Origin: Amycolatopsis thailandensis
GTDB taxonomy: Bacteria > Actinomycetota > Actinomycetes > Mycobacteriales > Pseudonocardiaceae
DNA length: 45,326 bases
Reading direction: 5' to 3'
NCBI RefSeq assembly: GCF_002234405.1
Contig: NZ_NMQT01000082.1
Location: 1-45,326, forward strand
Part shown: in pieces, positions 22,788-31,376 of the stretch
Layout: each line of letters begins with the position of its first letter
Position numbering within the stretch: position 1 is the stretch's first letter
Translations under genes and position numbers: made by a program
Notes under the pieces: model-generated
The model's input: the letters and a program-made list of their open reading frames with translations, nothing else
Told to the model about the DNA's origin: nothing
Database searches by the model: none

Positions 22788-22788
22788 G

Positions 22789-24150
22789 TCAGAGTGCGGC
22801 GAAGGCCTCGTGGTCTGCTTCGGTCTGGTCCGCGTAACGCACCGCGTACGCCCCGATGGCCTCGTCGAGGTCTTCGTCGTCCTCGAAGTACCCCGCGAGC
22901 ATCCGCGGATGCAGTGACCGCGCGTGCGCCCGCGCCAGCAGCGCGCCCGCCAGGCGGCCGTAGTCGTCGAGATGGTCCTTCTTCAGCTCCGCCGGATCGA
23001 TGTCGCCCTTGAGGTTCCGGAACTGCCGCACGATGTACGGCACGCCGTCGATGGTCGTCCAGCCGAGCAGGATGTCCGTCTCGGCCTGCACGAGCCGTGC
23101 GCCTTCGACGATCCGGCGGCCTTCGTGCTCCGGCGCGGCCAGCCCGAGGAACGGCGCGAGCGCCGACGGATTGGCCTGTTTCACTTGCAGGACAAGGTCC
23201 TCGCCGCTGTTCCCGTGCAGCAGTGCGACATAGCTCCGCAGGCCGACACTGCCCGTGCCGACGACGCGGAAGGCCACATCGGACACCCGGTAGCGCGAGA
23301 TCAGCGTCCGCCGTGACTCGCGCAGCGTATCCACATAGGACACCAGTCCGGTGACGACCGCTTCCGCCGTGGCGTCGTCGACGTGGGTGAGCACCGGCGG
23401 GTCCTCGACGAACCGGTGCCGTTCGAGACCGGTCTCGTGGTCGTCGATCCGCCGGGTCCACTTCGCGGTGACCTTGGCGCTGGTGTTCTTCCGCGCCTTC
23501 TCGGCCGCTTCCTCGAAGTCGTCGATCAGGTCGTGCGCGCGGACCTTGCTCAGCACCGACGCGTCCGGCAGCGCGTTCCACGACCGCAGGAACGGCAGTT
23601 CCGCCAGGCCCCGGATGGTGCGCCGATAGGACTTCACCGCGTCTTCGGCGGCCTCCCGGCACCCCGACTCGCCGATGCCGCCCTCACGCCCGGCCAGTAC
23701 GAGACTCGCCGCGAGCCGTTTGAGGTCCCATTCCCACGGGCCCGGCACGGATTCGTCGAAGTCGTTGATGTCCATGACGATCTGGCCTTCGGGGGTGCCG
23801 TACAGCCCGAAGTTCGCGGCGTGCGCGTCCCCGCACAGTTGCGCCGTCAGCCCGGACACCGGGGAGCCCGCCAGATCGGCGGCCATCAGCCCGGCGGCAC
23901 CGCGGTAGAAGGTGAACGGCGACGCGAGCATGCGCTCACGCCGCAGTTCCACCAGTTCCGGCAGGCGGCCTTCGTTGGTCCGCGCGAAGAACTCCGCCAC
24001 GCCGGGACGCCCGTCGCCCGCCGCCGCGTGATCGTGCGCGGACGACGGCGCCTTGTCCCGCAGTGCCTTGCCCTTCGCGAACCAGTCCTCCGGCGTCACC
24101 GTCTCGGTGCCGACCAGTGGCCGCTCCACCCACTCCCGCGCGTCTCCCAT
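22789..24150 (-). CDS. DUF2252 domain-containing protein
   Basis: A 453-residue soluble protein of a widespread family of unknown function. DUF2252 proteins resemble the kinase/APH fold, and the motif QLCGDAHAANFGLYGTPEGQIVMDINDFDES corresponds to the HGDxHxxN catalytic loop followed by DxD/DFD, so phosphotransfer to an unknown substrate is plausible. Other landmarks are FYRGAAGLMAADLAG, SYRRTIRGLAELPF, VVGTGSVGLRSYVALLHG and LAGALLARAHARSLHPRML. ATG at 24150 is 8 bases after TACGTT, suggesting a leaderless mRNA. It stands alone between rocD (31-base gap) and the repeat-filled region. Confidence 0.92.
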   Translation of the reverse strand: MGDAREWVERPLVGTETVTPEDWFAKGKALRDKAPSSAHDHAAAGDGRPGVAEFFARTNEGRLPELVELRRERMLASPFTFYRGAAGLMAADLAGSPVSGLTAQLCGDAHAANFGLYGTPEGQIVMDINDFDESVPGPWEWDLKRLAASLVLAGREGGIGESGCREAAEDAVKSYRRTIRGLAELPFLRSWNALPDASVLSKVRAHDLIDDFEEAAEKARKNTSAKVTAKWTRRIDDHETGLERHRFVEDPPVLTHVDDATAEAVVTGLVSYVDTLRESRRTLISRYRVSDVAFRVVGTGSVGLRSYVALLHGNSGEDLVLQVKQANPSALAPFLGLAAPEHEGRRIVEGARLVQAETDILLGWTTIDGVPYIVRQFRNLKGDIDPAELKKDHLDDYGRLAGALLARAHARSLHPRMLAGYFEDDEDLDEAIGAYAVRYADQTEADHEAFAAL

Positions 24151-24181
24151 GGACAGGCAACGTACCGGCCGCCCGAAAGGT

Positions 24182-25384
24182 TCACCGGGTCTTGACGACC
24201 TCCGTGATCGCGTCGATACCCCGGTCGAGTTCCTCGCGGGTGATCACCAGCGGCGGCGCGATCCGCAGCGTGTGGTCGTGCGTCTCCTTGCACAGCACGC
24301 CGCGTTCGGCCAGCGCGGTGGACGCCTCGCGGCCGGTCGGCCCGCCGGGCGCGATGTCGATCCCGGCCCAGAGCCCGCGCCCGCGGACCTCGGCCAGCCC
24401 GTTCCCGACCAGTTCGCCGAGCCGCGCGTGCAGGTGAGCGCCCAGTTCCCGCGAGCGCTCCTGGAATTCGCCGGTCTTGAGCAGCCCGACCACGGCCCGC
24501 CCGATCGCGCAGGCGACCGGGTTCCCGCCGAACGTGGAGCCGTGCTCGCCCGGCCGCAGCACGCCGAGCACGTCCTTGCCGCCGACCACCGCCGAGACCG
24601 GCATGATCCCGCCGCCGAGCGCCTTGCCCAGGGTGTAGACGTCGGCGCGCACGCCTTCGTGGTCGAGCGCGAGGACGGTGCCGGTGCGGGCGAGGCCGGA
24701 CTGGATCTCGTCGGCGATCAGCAGGACGTTGTGCTCGTCGCACAGCCGCCGCGCTTCGGCGAAGTAGCCGGCGGGCGGCACGATCACGCCCGCCTCGCCC
24801 TGCACCGGCTCCAGCAGGATCGCGGCGGTGCGCTCGGTGATGGCGTCGCGCAGCGCTTCGGCGTCGCCGTACTTGACCGTGACGAAGCCCGGCGTGAAGG
24901 GCCCGAAGTCGGCGCGCGCGGTCTCGTCGGTGGAGAAGGACACGATGGTGGTCGTGCGGCCGTGGAAGTTCGAACCCGCGACGACGATCTCAGCGGTGCC
25001 GTCGGGGACGCCCTTGACCTGGTACGCCCACTTGCGGGCGATCTTCACCGCGGACTCGACGGCCTCCGCGCCGGAGTTCATCGGCAGGGTCATCTCGGTA
25101 CCGGTCAGCTCGGCGAGCTCGCGGCAGAACAGTCCGAGCTGGTCGTGGTGGAAGGCGCGCGAGGTCAGCGTCACCCGGCCGAACTGCTCGACCGCGGCGG
25201 CGATCAGCCCGGGGTGCCGGTGCCCGAAGTTCAGCGCGGAGTAGCCGGAGAGGAAGTCGAGGTAGGTCTTGCCCTCCACGTCGGTGACCGAAGCGCCTTC
25301 GGCGGTGGCGATCACCACGGGCAGGGGGTGGTAGTTGTGCGTGCTCCACTGCTCGTCGAGCGCGATGAAGTCGGCGGTCGTCAT
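24182..25384 (-). CDS. rocD: Ornithine--oxo-acid aminotransferase
   Basis: A 400-residue class III PLP aminotransferase that turns ornithine and 2-oxoglutarate into glutamate semialdehyde and glutamate. MTTADFIALDEQWSTHNYHPLPV starts like RocD; the core holds NSGAEAVESAVKIARKWAY, GSNFHGRTTTIVSFS, LIADEIQSGLARTG (Asp of the pyridine nitrogen) and TLGKALGGGIMPVSAVVGG (PLP lysine). Its product feeds PruA, encoded at 9.4 kb. ATG at 25384 is 6 bases after TAACCT, a leaderless-type start. DUF2252 follows 31 bases downstream, which may be co-transcribed. Confidence 0.95.
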   Translation of the reverse strand: MTTADFIALDEQWSTHNYHPLPVVIATAEGASVTDVEGKTYLDFLSGYSALNFGHRHPGLIAAAVEQFGRVTLTSRAFHHDQLGLFCRELAELTGTEMTLPMNSGAEAVESAVKIARKWAYQVKGVPDGTAEIVVAGSNFHGRTTTIVSFSTDETARADFGPFTPGFVTVKYGDAEALRDAITERTAAILLEPVQGEAGVIVPPAGYFAEARRLCDEHNVLLIADEIQSGLARTGTVLALDHEGVRADVYTLGKALGGGIMPVSAVVGGKDVLGVLRPGEHGSTFGGNPVACAIGRAVVGLLKTGEFQERSRELGAHLHARLGELVGNGLAEVRGRGLWAGIDIAPGGPTGREASTALAERGVLCKETHDHTLRIAPPLVITREELDRGIDAITEVVKTR

Positions 25385-25540
25385 GCGTTCAGGTTAGATG
25401 CCACAGTGGTGGACTTCATCCGGGAAACGTTGCTTTGACCCGTTGTTCGTTGCGTATCGACTCCATCGAGTGGCGAAATCATGCGGGGGAGTACTCGATC
25501 ACCGCAGGCGCCGGACACCGGCCGCGGTTATCGTCGCCGG

Positions 25541-26395
25541 ATGGCGAAAAAGGACACCGTCTCCGTCCGGGACACGCTGAGGATCGGCAAGGGGACCGAG
25601 CGGCACGACCCGGGCACGTTCCCGATCGGACCGAAGAAGAAGCCCAAGGCGCTCGAATCCCTCGCCGAGGCCGGGGCCAAGCTCGCGAAGCTCCAGGAGG
25701 CCCTGTACGCGGAGGGCGTCGGCGGGGGGAACCGCAGCCTCCTGCTGGTTTTGCAGGGGATGGACACCTCCGGCAAGGGCGGCACGGTGGGACACGTCCT
25801 CGGCCTGGTCAACCCGATGGGCGTGCGGTACGCGGGGTTCAAGAAGCCGACCGCCGCCGAAGCGCGCCACCACTACCTGTGGCGGATCCGCAAGCAGCTC
25901 CCCGTGCCGGGGCAGGTCGGCGTCTTCGACCGCTCCCATTACGAGGACATCCTGGTCCCGCGTGTGCAGAAGCTGGTGCCCGCCGCGGAATGGCGCAAGC
26001 GCTACGCCGAGATCAACGCGTTCGAGCGGGAACTGACCGAGGCCGGCACGACGATCGTGAAGGTCTTCCTCGACATCTCGCCGGAGGAGCAGCTGAAGCG
26101 GCTCAAGGCGAGGCTGGAGACCCCGGCGAAGTGGTGGAAGTACAACCCCGCCGACCTCGACGCGCGCGCCCAGTGGAACGACTACCAGAAGGCCTACGCG
26201 GACATCTTCGCCAAGACGTCGACGGAGACTGCGCCCTGGTACGCGGTCCCGGCCGACCACAAGTGGTACCGGAACTACCTGGTCGCCCGGCTGCTGATCG
26301 AGGCGATCGAGGAGATGGACCCGAAGTTCCCGCCCGCCGACTTCGATCCCGAGACGGAGCTCAAGAAGCTGGAAGGCGTTGGCGTATCCACTTGA
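25541..26395 (+). CDS. ppk2: Polyphosphate kinase 2 family protein
   Basis: A 284-residue PPK2-type kinase that moves phosphate between polyphosphate and nucleotides. Walker A is GMDTSGKGG (residues 73-81); the B-type DRS motif is VFDRSHYEDILVPRV (Asp130), and the lid region KWWKYNPADLDARAQWNDYQ is typical. The length is that of a one-domain PPK2. Which subclass, and whether it phosphorylates NMP or NDP, cannot be told. ATG at 25541 is 6 bases after TATCGT (25529-25534); there is no Shine-Dalgarno sequence, so it is probably leaderless. Confidence 0.93.
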   Translation: MAKKDTVSVRDTLRIGKGTERHDPGTFPIGPKKKPKALESLAEAGAKLAKLQEALYAEGVGGGNRSLLLVLQGMDTSGKGGTVGHVLGLVNPMGVRYAGFKKPTAAEARHHYLWRIRKQLPVPGQVGVFDRSHYEDILVPRVQKLVPAAEWRKRYAEINAFERELTEAGTTIVKVFLDISPEEQLKRLKARLETPAKWWKYNPADLDARAQWNDYQKAYADIFAKTSTETAPWYAVPADHKWYRNYLVARLLIEAIEEMDPKFPPADFDPETELKKLEGVGVST

Positions 26396-26407
26396 TCGTC
26401 TGAAAGA

Positions 26408-28525
26408 GTGCGAGGCGTGACCAGCTTCGAAGATCTCCCGTTCCTCCGTCGTCAGGCCCGTACTCAGCGCTTCACGCTCGGCGCGCCGAAAGAGTTCAAA
26501 GTCGCCCCGGACGGCTCGCGCGTCCTGTTCCTGCGGTCCGAGTCCGGTACCGACCCGCGGCACAGCCTGTGGTCGTTCGACGTCGCGTCGGGCGAGGAGA
26601 CGAAGCTGGTCGACGCGGCCGAACTGCTGCCGGGTGAAGAGGACCTGCCGCCCGAGGAGCGCGCTCGCCGCGAGCGCAGCCGGGAGACCGGCGGCGGTGT
26701 GGTCGGCTACGCGGTCGACGACGCCTTCACCGTCGCCGCGTTCTCGCTCTCGGGCAAGCTCCACACCCTCGACCTGGCGACCGGCGAGGTGTCCGTGCTG
26801 GTCGACGGCTCGGTCGTCGACCCGCGGCCCAGCCCGGACGGCGCCCACGTCGCCTACGTCCGGGACCGGCGCCTGCGGGTGATCGACCGGGCCACCGGTG
26901 CGGACCGCGTGCTCGTCGAGGAAGACGGCGAAGACGTAACCTGGGGGCTCGCGGAGTTCATTGCGGCCGAGGAGATGGGCCGCACCCGCGGGTACTGGTG
27001 GGCCCCGGACGGGAAGAGCCTGCTGGTCGAGCGTTCCGACCGGGCGGACGTGCCGCGCTGGACGATCGCCGATCCGGCCAACCCGCAGTCGGCGGCCAAC
27101 GTCGTCGCGTACCCGGCGGCGGGGACGACGAACGCGGACGTGACGCTGGCGATCCTCGGTCTCGACGGCTCGCGCGTCGACGTCGCGAAGACCGATTGGG
27201 AGTACCTGGCCGCGGTGCACTGGTCGGCGGCGGGCGAGCCGCTGCTGTCGGTGCAGTCGCGGGACCAGCGCACGCTCCAGATCCAGGCGGTCGACCCGGC
27301 GGACGGTTCCGTCGAGGTCCTGCACACCGAGACCGACGAGCACTGGGTCGAACTCGCCGCGGGCGTCCCGGCGTGGACCGCCGACGGCCGGCTGGTGCGC
27401 GAGAGCGCCGCAGACGGCGACCACCGGCTGGTCGTCGACGGGGTCGCGGTCACGCCGCCGGGGGTGCAGGTGCGGTCGATCCTGCACGTCGGCGAAGAGG
27501 TGCTGTTCAGCGCGTCGGAAGCCGACCCGACGCAGATCCACGTCTTCCGCACCGAAGGCGGCGAGCTTCGCCGTCTGTCCACTGAGGACGGTGTGCACGT
27601 CGGCTCCGGGAACGCTTCGCTGACCGTGCTTTCGTCCTGGAGCCTGGAGCGCAGCGGTCCGGTGGTGACCGTCGTCTCCGGCGAGAAGACGGTGGCGCGC
27701 ATCGGTTCGCACACCGTCGACCCCGACGTCGTCCCGAATCTGACCTGGCTGACGCTGGGGGAGCGCGGCCTGCGCGCCGCGCTGGTGCTGCCGACCGGGT
27801 ACGAGGAGAGCGAAGGCAAGCTCCCGGTGCTGCTGGATCCGTACGGCGGCCCGCACGCCCAGCGTGTCCTCCAGACCCGCAACGCCTTCCTGACCCCGCA
27901 GTGGCTGGCGGACCAGGGCTTCGCGGTGCTGGTCGCCGACGGGCGCGGGACGCCCGGGCGAGGTTCGGGCTGGGAGAAGGAGATCGCGGGCAAGCTCGCC
28001 GACGTCACCCTCGCCGACCAGGTCGACGCCCTGCACGCGGCCGCCGCGCTGCGTCCGGAACTGGACCTGGGGCGGGTCGCGATCCGGGGCTGGTCCTACG
28101 GCGGCTACCTGTCCGCGCTGGCCGTGCTGCGCCGCCCCGACGTCTTCCACGCCGGTGTCGCCGGCGCCCCGGTGACCGATTGGTCCTTGTACGACACGCA
28201 CTACACCGAGCGCTACCTCGGTCTTCCGCAGAAGGACACGGCCTCCTACGAGCACAACTCGCTGATCGCCGGCGCCGGTGAGCTCAGCCGGGCGCTGCTG
28301 ATCGTCCACGGACTGGCCGACGACAACGTTTTCGTCGCCCACTCGTTGCGCCTTTCGTCGGCACTGCTGGCCAAGGGGCGTCCGCACGTGTTCCTGCCGC
28401 TGGCCGGCGCGACGCATATGACGCCGCAGGCCGAAGAGGTCGCGGAGAACCTGATGCGCACGCAGGTGGACTGGATCGTGCGCGAGCTGTCCGGTGACGC
28501 GGCCAAGAGCGAGGAGAACGCATGA
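26408..28525 (+). CDS. S9 family prolyl oligopeptidase (DPP-IV-like)
   Basis: A 705-residue serine peptidase. An N-terminal beta-propeller with WD-like blades (PRPSPDGAHVAYVRDRRLRV) carries the EFIAAEEMGRTRGYWW double-glutamate site that binds a free N-terminus, so dipeptidyl peptidase IV-type activity is likely. The C-terminal alpha/beta hydrolase has the nucleophile in GWSYGGYLS (Ser563), the acid in HGLADDNVF and the base in GATHMT. It should cut dipeptides, often after proline, which would feed the proline genes nearby. GTG at 26408 and GTG 26417 (VTSFEDLPF) are both possible. The F420-type LLM gene overlaps its stop by 4 bases. Confidence 0.93.
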   Translation: MRGVTSFEDLPFLRRQARTQRFTLGAPKEFKVAPDGSRVLFLRSESGTDPRHSLWSFDVASGEETKLVDAAELLPGEEDLPPEERARRERSRETGGGVVGYAVDDAFTVAAFSLSGKLHTLDLATGEVSVLVDGSVVDPRPSPDGAHVAYVRDRRLRVIDRATGADRVLVEEDGEDVTWGLAEFIAAEEMGRTRGYWWAPDGKSLLVERSDRADVPRWTIADPANPQSAANVVAYPAAGTTNADVTLAILGLDGSRVDVAKTDWEYLAAVHWSAAGEPLLSVQSRDQRTLQIQAVDPADGSVEVLHTETDEHWVELAAGVPAWTADGRLVRESAADGDHRLVVDGVAVTPPGVQVRSILHVGEEVLFSASEADPTQIHVFRTEGGELRRLSTEDGVHVGSGNASLTVLSSWSLERSGPVVTVVSGEKTVARIGSHTVDPDVVPNLTWLTLGERGLRAALVLPTGYEESEGKLPVLLDPYGGPHAQRVLQTRNAFLTPQWLADQGFAVLVADGRGTPGRGSGWEKEIAGKLADVTLADQVDALHAAAALRPELDLGRVAIRGWSYGGYLSALAVLRRPDVFHAGVAGAPVTDWSLYDTHYTERYLGLPQKDTASYEHNSLIAGAGELSRALLIVHGLADDNVFVAHSLRLSSALLAKGRPHVFLPLAGATHMTPQAEEVAENLMRTQVDWIVRELSGDAAKSEENA

Positions 28526-29475
28526 AACGGTGGGGCATCACCATTCCGCTGACCGGGGTGCCGCTCGCGGCGCACGAGGGGATGGTGCGGGAGCTGCCGG
28601 ACCTCGGCTACACCGACGCGTGGTCGGCCGAGACCGCGGGCAACGACGCCTTCACCCCGCTGGTGCTCGCGTCGCAGTGGGCGCCGCAGCTGCGGCTGGG
28701 CACCGCGATCGTGCCGGTGTACACCCGCGGTCCCGGTCTGCTGGCGATGAGCGCGGCGACCGTCGCGGAACTGGCGCCCGGCCGGTTCGTGCTCGGCATC
28801 GGCGCGTCGTCGCCGGTGATCGTGAAGAACTGGAACGCCGCCGAGTTCGAGGCGCCGTTCGCGCGGTCGCGGGACACCCTGCGGTTCCTGCGGTCGGCGC
28901 TGGCGGGGGAGAAGGTCTCGGAAACCTACGAGTCCTTTTCCGTCAGCAAGTTCCGGCTGGAACGGCCCGCCGACCCGCCGCCGTCGATCATGCTCGCCGC
29001 GCTGCGGCCGGGGATGCTGCGGCTGGCCGCGAAGGAGGCCGACGGCGCCATCACCAACTGGCTCGCCGCCTCGGACGTGCCGAAGGTGCGGGCCGAGATC
29101 GGACCGGACGTCGAGCTCGCCGCGCGGATCTTCGTCTGCCCCACCGAGGACAAGGCCGCCGCGCGCGGGCTCGGCCGGATGCTCATCTCCAGCTACCTGA
29201 CCGTGCCGGTGTACGCGGCGTTCCACGAGTGGCTCGGGCGCGGTGAGGCTTTGGCGCCGATGCACGAAGCCTGGGCCGCGGGTGACCGGCAGAAGGCGAA
29301 CCAGGTCATCCCGGACGAGGTCGTCGACGACCTGATCGTCCACGGCAGCCTCGATTCCTGCCGTGAGCAGGTGCAGTCCTATGTGGACAACGGGCTGACG
29401 ACGCCGATCATCGCGCTGTTGCCGACGGGTGAGGATCCTTTCGCGCACGTGCGGGGTCTGGCTCCGCGCGTTTGA
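28522..29475 (+). CDS. LLM class F420-dependent oxidoreductase
   Basis: A 317-residue luciferase-like TIM barrel. MKRWGITIPLTG, GYTDAWSAETAGNDAFTPL, RLGTAIVPVYTRGPGLLAMSAATVAEL and GRFVLGIGASSPVIVKNWN match the F420-dependent LLM subgroup (MER/Mer-like). The late segment FVCPTEDKAAARGLGRMLIS is family-typical. The substrate is unknown. ATG overlaps the peptidase stop as ATGA, with GAGGAG 8 bases upstream, so the two are one operon. It ends just before the hairpin cluster at 29494. Confidence 0.9.
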   Translation: MKRWGITIPLTGVPLAAHEGMVRELPDLGYTDAWSAETAGNDAFTPLVLASQWAPQLRLGTAIVPVYTRGPGLLAMSAATVAELAPGRFVLGIGASSPVIVKNWNAAEFEAPFARSRDTLRFLRSALAGEKVSETYESFSVSKFRLERPADPPPSIMLAALRPGMLRLAAKEADGAITNWLAASDVPKVRAEIGPDVELAARIFVCPTEDKAAARGLGRMLISSYLTVPVYAAFHEWLGRGEALAPMHEAWAAGDRQKANQVIPDEVVDDLIVHGSLDSCREQVQSYVDNGLTTPIIALLPTGEDPFAHVRGLAPRV

Positions 29476-29493
29476 TCGGGTCACCGGCTGCTT

Positions 29494-29546
29494 GTCATGA
29501 GGGGTCCCCATAGGACACTTTTCGTCCTATGGGGACCCCTCATGAC
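29494..29546. terminator. Hairpin family D, copy 2
   Basis: Perfect 23-base arms (29494-29516, 29524-29546) around the loop ACTTTTC, matching copy 1 at 12728 in arms and loop. The arm core is TCATGAGGGGTCCCCATAGG. It starts 19 bases past the LLM stop. Confidence 0.8.
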
Positions 29547-29573
29547 CGGCTAGGACGGTTGTTGAGGTGTGCG

Positions 29574-29620
29574 CCGGATGTGGCATTGGGGACGTTGAGT
29601 GTCCCCGATGCCACATCCGG
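29574..29620. terminator. Hairpin family F
   Basis: 20-base arms (29574-29593, 29601-29620; CCGGATGTGGCATTGGGGAC and complement, 19 of 20 match) around a 7-base loop. I find no second copy in this window. It is the second of four hairpins in the 29475-29771 convergent gap. Confidence 0.65.
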
Positions 29621-29651
29621 GGCGACCCGGGGTCGGGTGACTCGGGGGTCG

Positions 29652-29676
29652 TGTCTCGAAGGGTCCCTTTGAGACA
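29652..29676. repeat. Small hairpin, third in the 29.5 kb cluster
   Basis: 12-base arms TGTCTCGAAGGG (29652-29663) and CCCTTTGAGACA (29665-29676), 11 of 12 paired with one base between. It lacks a U-tract and is shorter than its neighbours. Confidence 0.5.
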
Positions 29677-29715
29677 TTGACGTAGCGCGGCCGGAACCCC
29701 AGCGGGGTGTGACGC

Positions 29716-29758
29716 GAAGGGAACCTTCCCCGCGTGCGATGCGGGGAAAGTCCCCTTC
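29716..29758. terminator. Hairpin family B, copy 2
   Basis: 18-base arms (29716-29733, 29741-29758; 16 of 18 paired) around a 7-base loop. The right arm ends AAAGTCCCCTTC as in copy 1 (3112-3154). It ends 13 bases before the FAD oxidoreductase stop. Confidence 0.7.
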
Positions 29759-29770
29759 ACCCCGGGAGCC

Positions 29771-30847
29771 CTACGCAAGTCCGAAAAGCTCCTCGTACCG
29801 GGAAACCATCATGTGCGAACCCTTGATCTCCGACGTCGTCGCCGCGTCCAGGATGCCGACCTCCTCGGCGTAGGTCGCGCCCCCGGAAGGACCGAGCGGC
29901 AACGAGATCATCGGTCCGCCCGGCGTGTGGGTCCGCAGTTCGCCGCCCTCGATCAGCGCCCGGATGTTGGCGACGACGACCTCCGCGTGGTCACCGGCCA
30001 CCTTCGCCAGCTTCCCTTCCGGCAGCGCGGTGATGTCGCCGATCGCGAACACTCGAGGCTGCCCCGGGAGTCGCAGGTCGGCCTCCACGGAAACCTGCCC
30101 GCTCGGCTGTCGCGCGGAGGCGAGGGAGCCGTCGAGGTACGCGGTGTGCGGCGCGCCGCCGTAGCACTGGAACCACAGGTCGGCGGTCACCTCGCCGCCC
30201 GAGCTCAACGAAGAGGTGAACGTCTTCGCCTGCCCCGGTTCCGAGATCGGCGCCTCGGTCAGTGCCGTGCCGAGCAGGAGTTCGACGCCCAGTTCGTCGA
30301 GCTGGCGGCGGATCTCCGCGCGGAAATCCGCCGGGAAGCCGGGCAGGATCTCCTTCGCCGGGTCGACGATCGTCACGGCCTTCTCCGGCCACGCCGCCTT
30401 GACCTCGCCCGCCAGTTCGAGGCCCACCGGGCCCGCGCCGAGCAGCAGCACCTTCCCCGCGCCCGCGAGTTCCTCCCGCGTGGCGCGGATCTTCGCCTTC
30501 GCCGAAGCGCTGTCCCGGAAGTCGATCTTCGCCGGGAACGGGTACGCCGAACCGGTCGCCAGGACGACGTAATCCGGTGTGAGCCGCCCGCCCGACGCGA
30601 GCGTGACACCGTCCTGGTCCACGCTCACCGCGCGGTCGCGGAGCACCCGCCCGCGTTCGAGAAGTCCGGAGTACGGGTAGAAGAGCCGGTCCGTCCACTC
30701 GGGATCGACGAGTCCGCGCAACGCGGCGACGTGGTGGACGAAGTCCTCGCGCGGTTCGACGAGGACGACGTCGGCGATCGAGTCCAGTTCCTTCGCGACG
30801 GTGGTCCCGCCGTATCCCCCGCCGATGACGGCAACGGTCGTGCTCAT
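29771..30847 (-). CDS. FAD-dependent pyridine nucleotide-disulfide-type oxidoreductase
   Basis: A 358-residue flavoprotein of the AIF/NDH-2-like branch. MSTTVAVIGGGYGGTTVAKEL is the FAD dinucleotide fold, VLLLGAGPVGLELAGEV the NAD(P)H one at about residues 135-150, and RVFAIGDITALP the C-terminal FAD contact. There is no CxxxxC redox disulfide, so it is not a thioredoxin-reductase-like enzyme; it may be an NADH:quinone or ferredoxin reductase. It is divergent from a MarR regulator across an 87-base region full of GTTCG/CGAAC boxes, so repression by MarR is likely. Confidence 0.9.
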   Translation of the reverse strand: MSTTVAVIGGGYGGTTVAKELDSIADVVLVEPREDFVHHVAALRGLVDPEWTDRLFYPYSGLLERGRVLRDRAVSVDQDGVTLASGGRLTPDYVVLATGSAYPFPAKIDFRDSASAKAKIRATREELAGAGKVLLLGAGPVGLELAGEVKAAWPEKAVTIVDPAKEILPGFPADFRAEIRRQLDELGVELLLGTALTEAPISEPGQAKTFTSSLSSGGEVTADLWFQCYGGAPHTAYLDGSLASARQPSGQVSVEADLRLPGQPRVFAIGDITALPEGKLAKVAGDHAEVVVANIRALIEGGELRTHTPGGPMISLPLGPSGGATYAEEVGILDAATTSEIKGSHMMVSRYEELFGLA

Positions 30848-30857
30848 GAGAGCCCCC

Positions 30858-30912
30858 TAGTTCGTAGTGCGTAAAGTTGGTACTGCGAACTACAGTAGTT
30901 CGTACTCCGAAC
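30858..30912. promoter_or_regulatory. MarR operator boxes between divergent genes
   Basis: Three overlapping inverted repeats occur: TAGTTCGTAGT/ACTGCGAACTA (30858-30868, 30882-30892; 10 of 11 matched), the perfect CGAACTAC-A-GTAGTTCG (30886-30902) and GTTCG-N5-CGAAC (30898-30912). TAGACT (30923-30928) is the likely -10 box of marR. The repressor would block both directions. Confidence 0.7.
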
Positions 30913-30934
30913 CATCGTCAAGTAGACTGAGGAC

Positions 30935-31360
30935 ATGACCACGGCCGAAGACCTCGGATTCGCGACGGCGCTGGTGCGGCTCTCGCATCTGGTGCAGCGG
31001 GCTTTCATCGACGTCGGCCGGTCCCACGACCTCACGCCGCAGCAGGCGCAGCTGCTCTGCGTGCTGGCACAGGGGGAGACCGGCGTCGGGATGACCGAGC
31101 TAGGCAAGCTGCTGAACCTGGAGAAATCCAGTGTCACCGGCCTGGTGGACCGGGTGCAGCGGCGCGCGCTCGTCGAGCGGGTCGCGGATTCGTGTGACCG
31201 CCGCGCGCTCAAGATCACGCTGACCGAAGAGGGGCTCCGGCTCGCGAACGCCGCTCACGAAGGCGTCGTCGACAAGCTGGAGGAGATGGCGGCCGGTCTC
31301 CCGGCCGAGCAGCGTGAGGCGATCGCGGCGGCCGCGTGGCGGATGGCGCCCGAAGACTGA
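30935..31360 (+). CDS. MarR family transcriptional regulator of the FAD oxidoreductase
   Basis: A 141-residue regulator. LTPQQAQLLCVLAQGETGVGMTELGKLL and EKSSVTGLVDRVQRRALVERV form the winged helix, followed by the wing SCDRRALKITLTEEG and a C-terminal helix. It has two cysteines (LLCVL, DSCDRR), which in some MarR proteins sense oxidants; that is only a possibility here. ATG at 30935 is 6 bases after TAGACT, a leaderless-type start. It is divergent from the FAD enzyme and probably controls both genes from the boxes at 30858-30912. Confidence 0.92.
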   Translation: MTTAEDLGFATALVRLSHLVQRAFIDVGRSHDLTPQQAQLLCVLAQGETGVGMTELGKLLNLEKSSVTGLVDRVQRRALVERVADSCDRRALKITLTEEGLRLANAAHEGVVDKLEEMAAGLPAEQREAIAAAAWRMAPED

Positions 31361-31376
31361 CCGCCCGAAGACCGGC

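Larger units (their letters stand above)
22346..22788. other. 443-base gap: composite repeat region
   Basis: Family C copies at both ends (inverted), array E2, hairpin A2 and about 190 bases of unique sequence (22567-22753) with no ORF I trust. It lies between two convergent genes. Confidence 0.65.
29476..29770. other. 295-base gap with four stacked hairpins
   Basis: No gene is visible. The gap between convergent genes holds family D, F, a short hairpin and family B one after another (29494-29758), covering more than half of it. Confidence 0.7.

Noticed and set aside
25499..28417. 972-residue open frame on the minus strand
   Set aside because: It is antisense to the PPK2 and peptidase genes, has Arg/Gly/Asp/Val-rich composition without any domain, and its neighbours on the plus strand are clear enzymes. 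A by-product of high GC.
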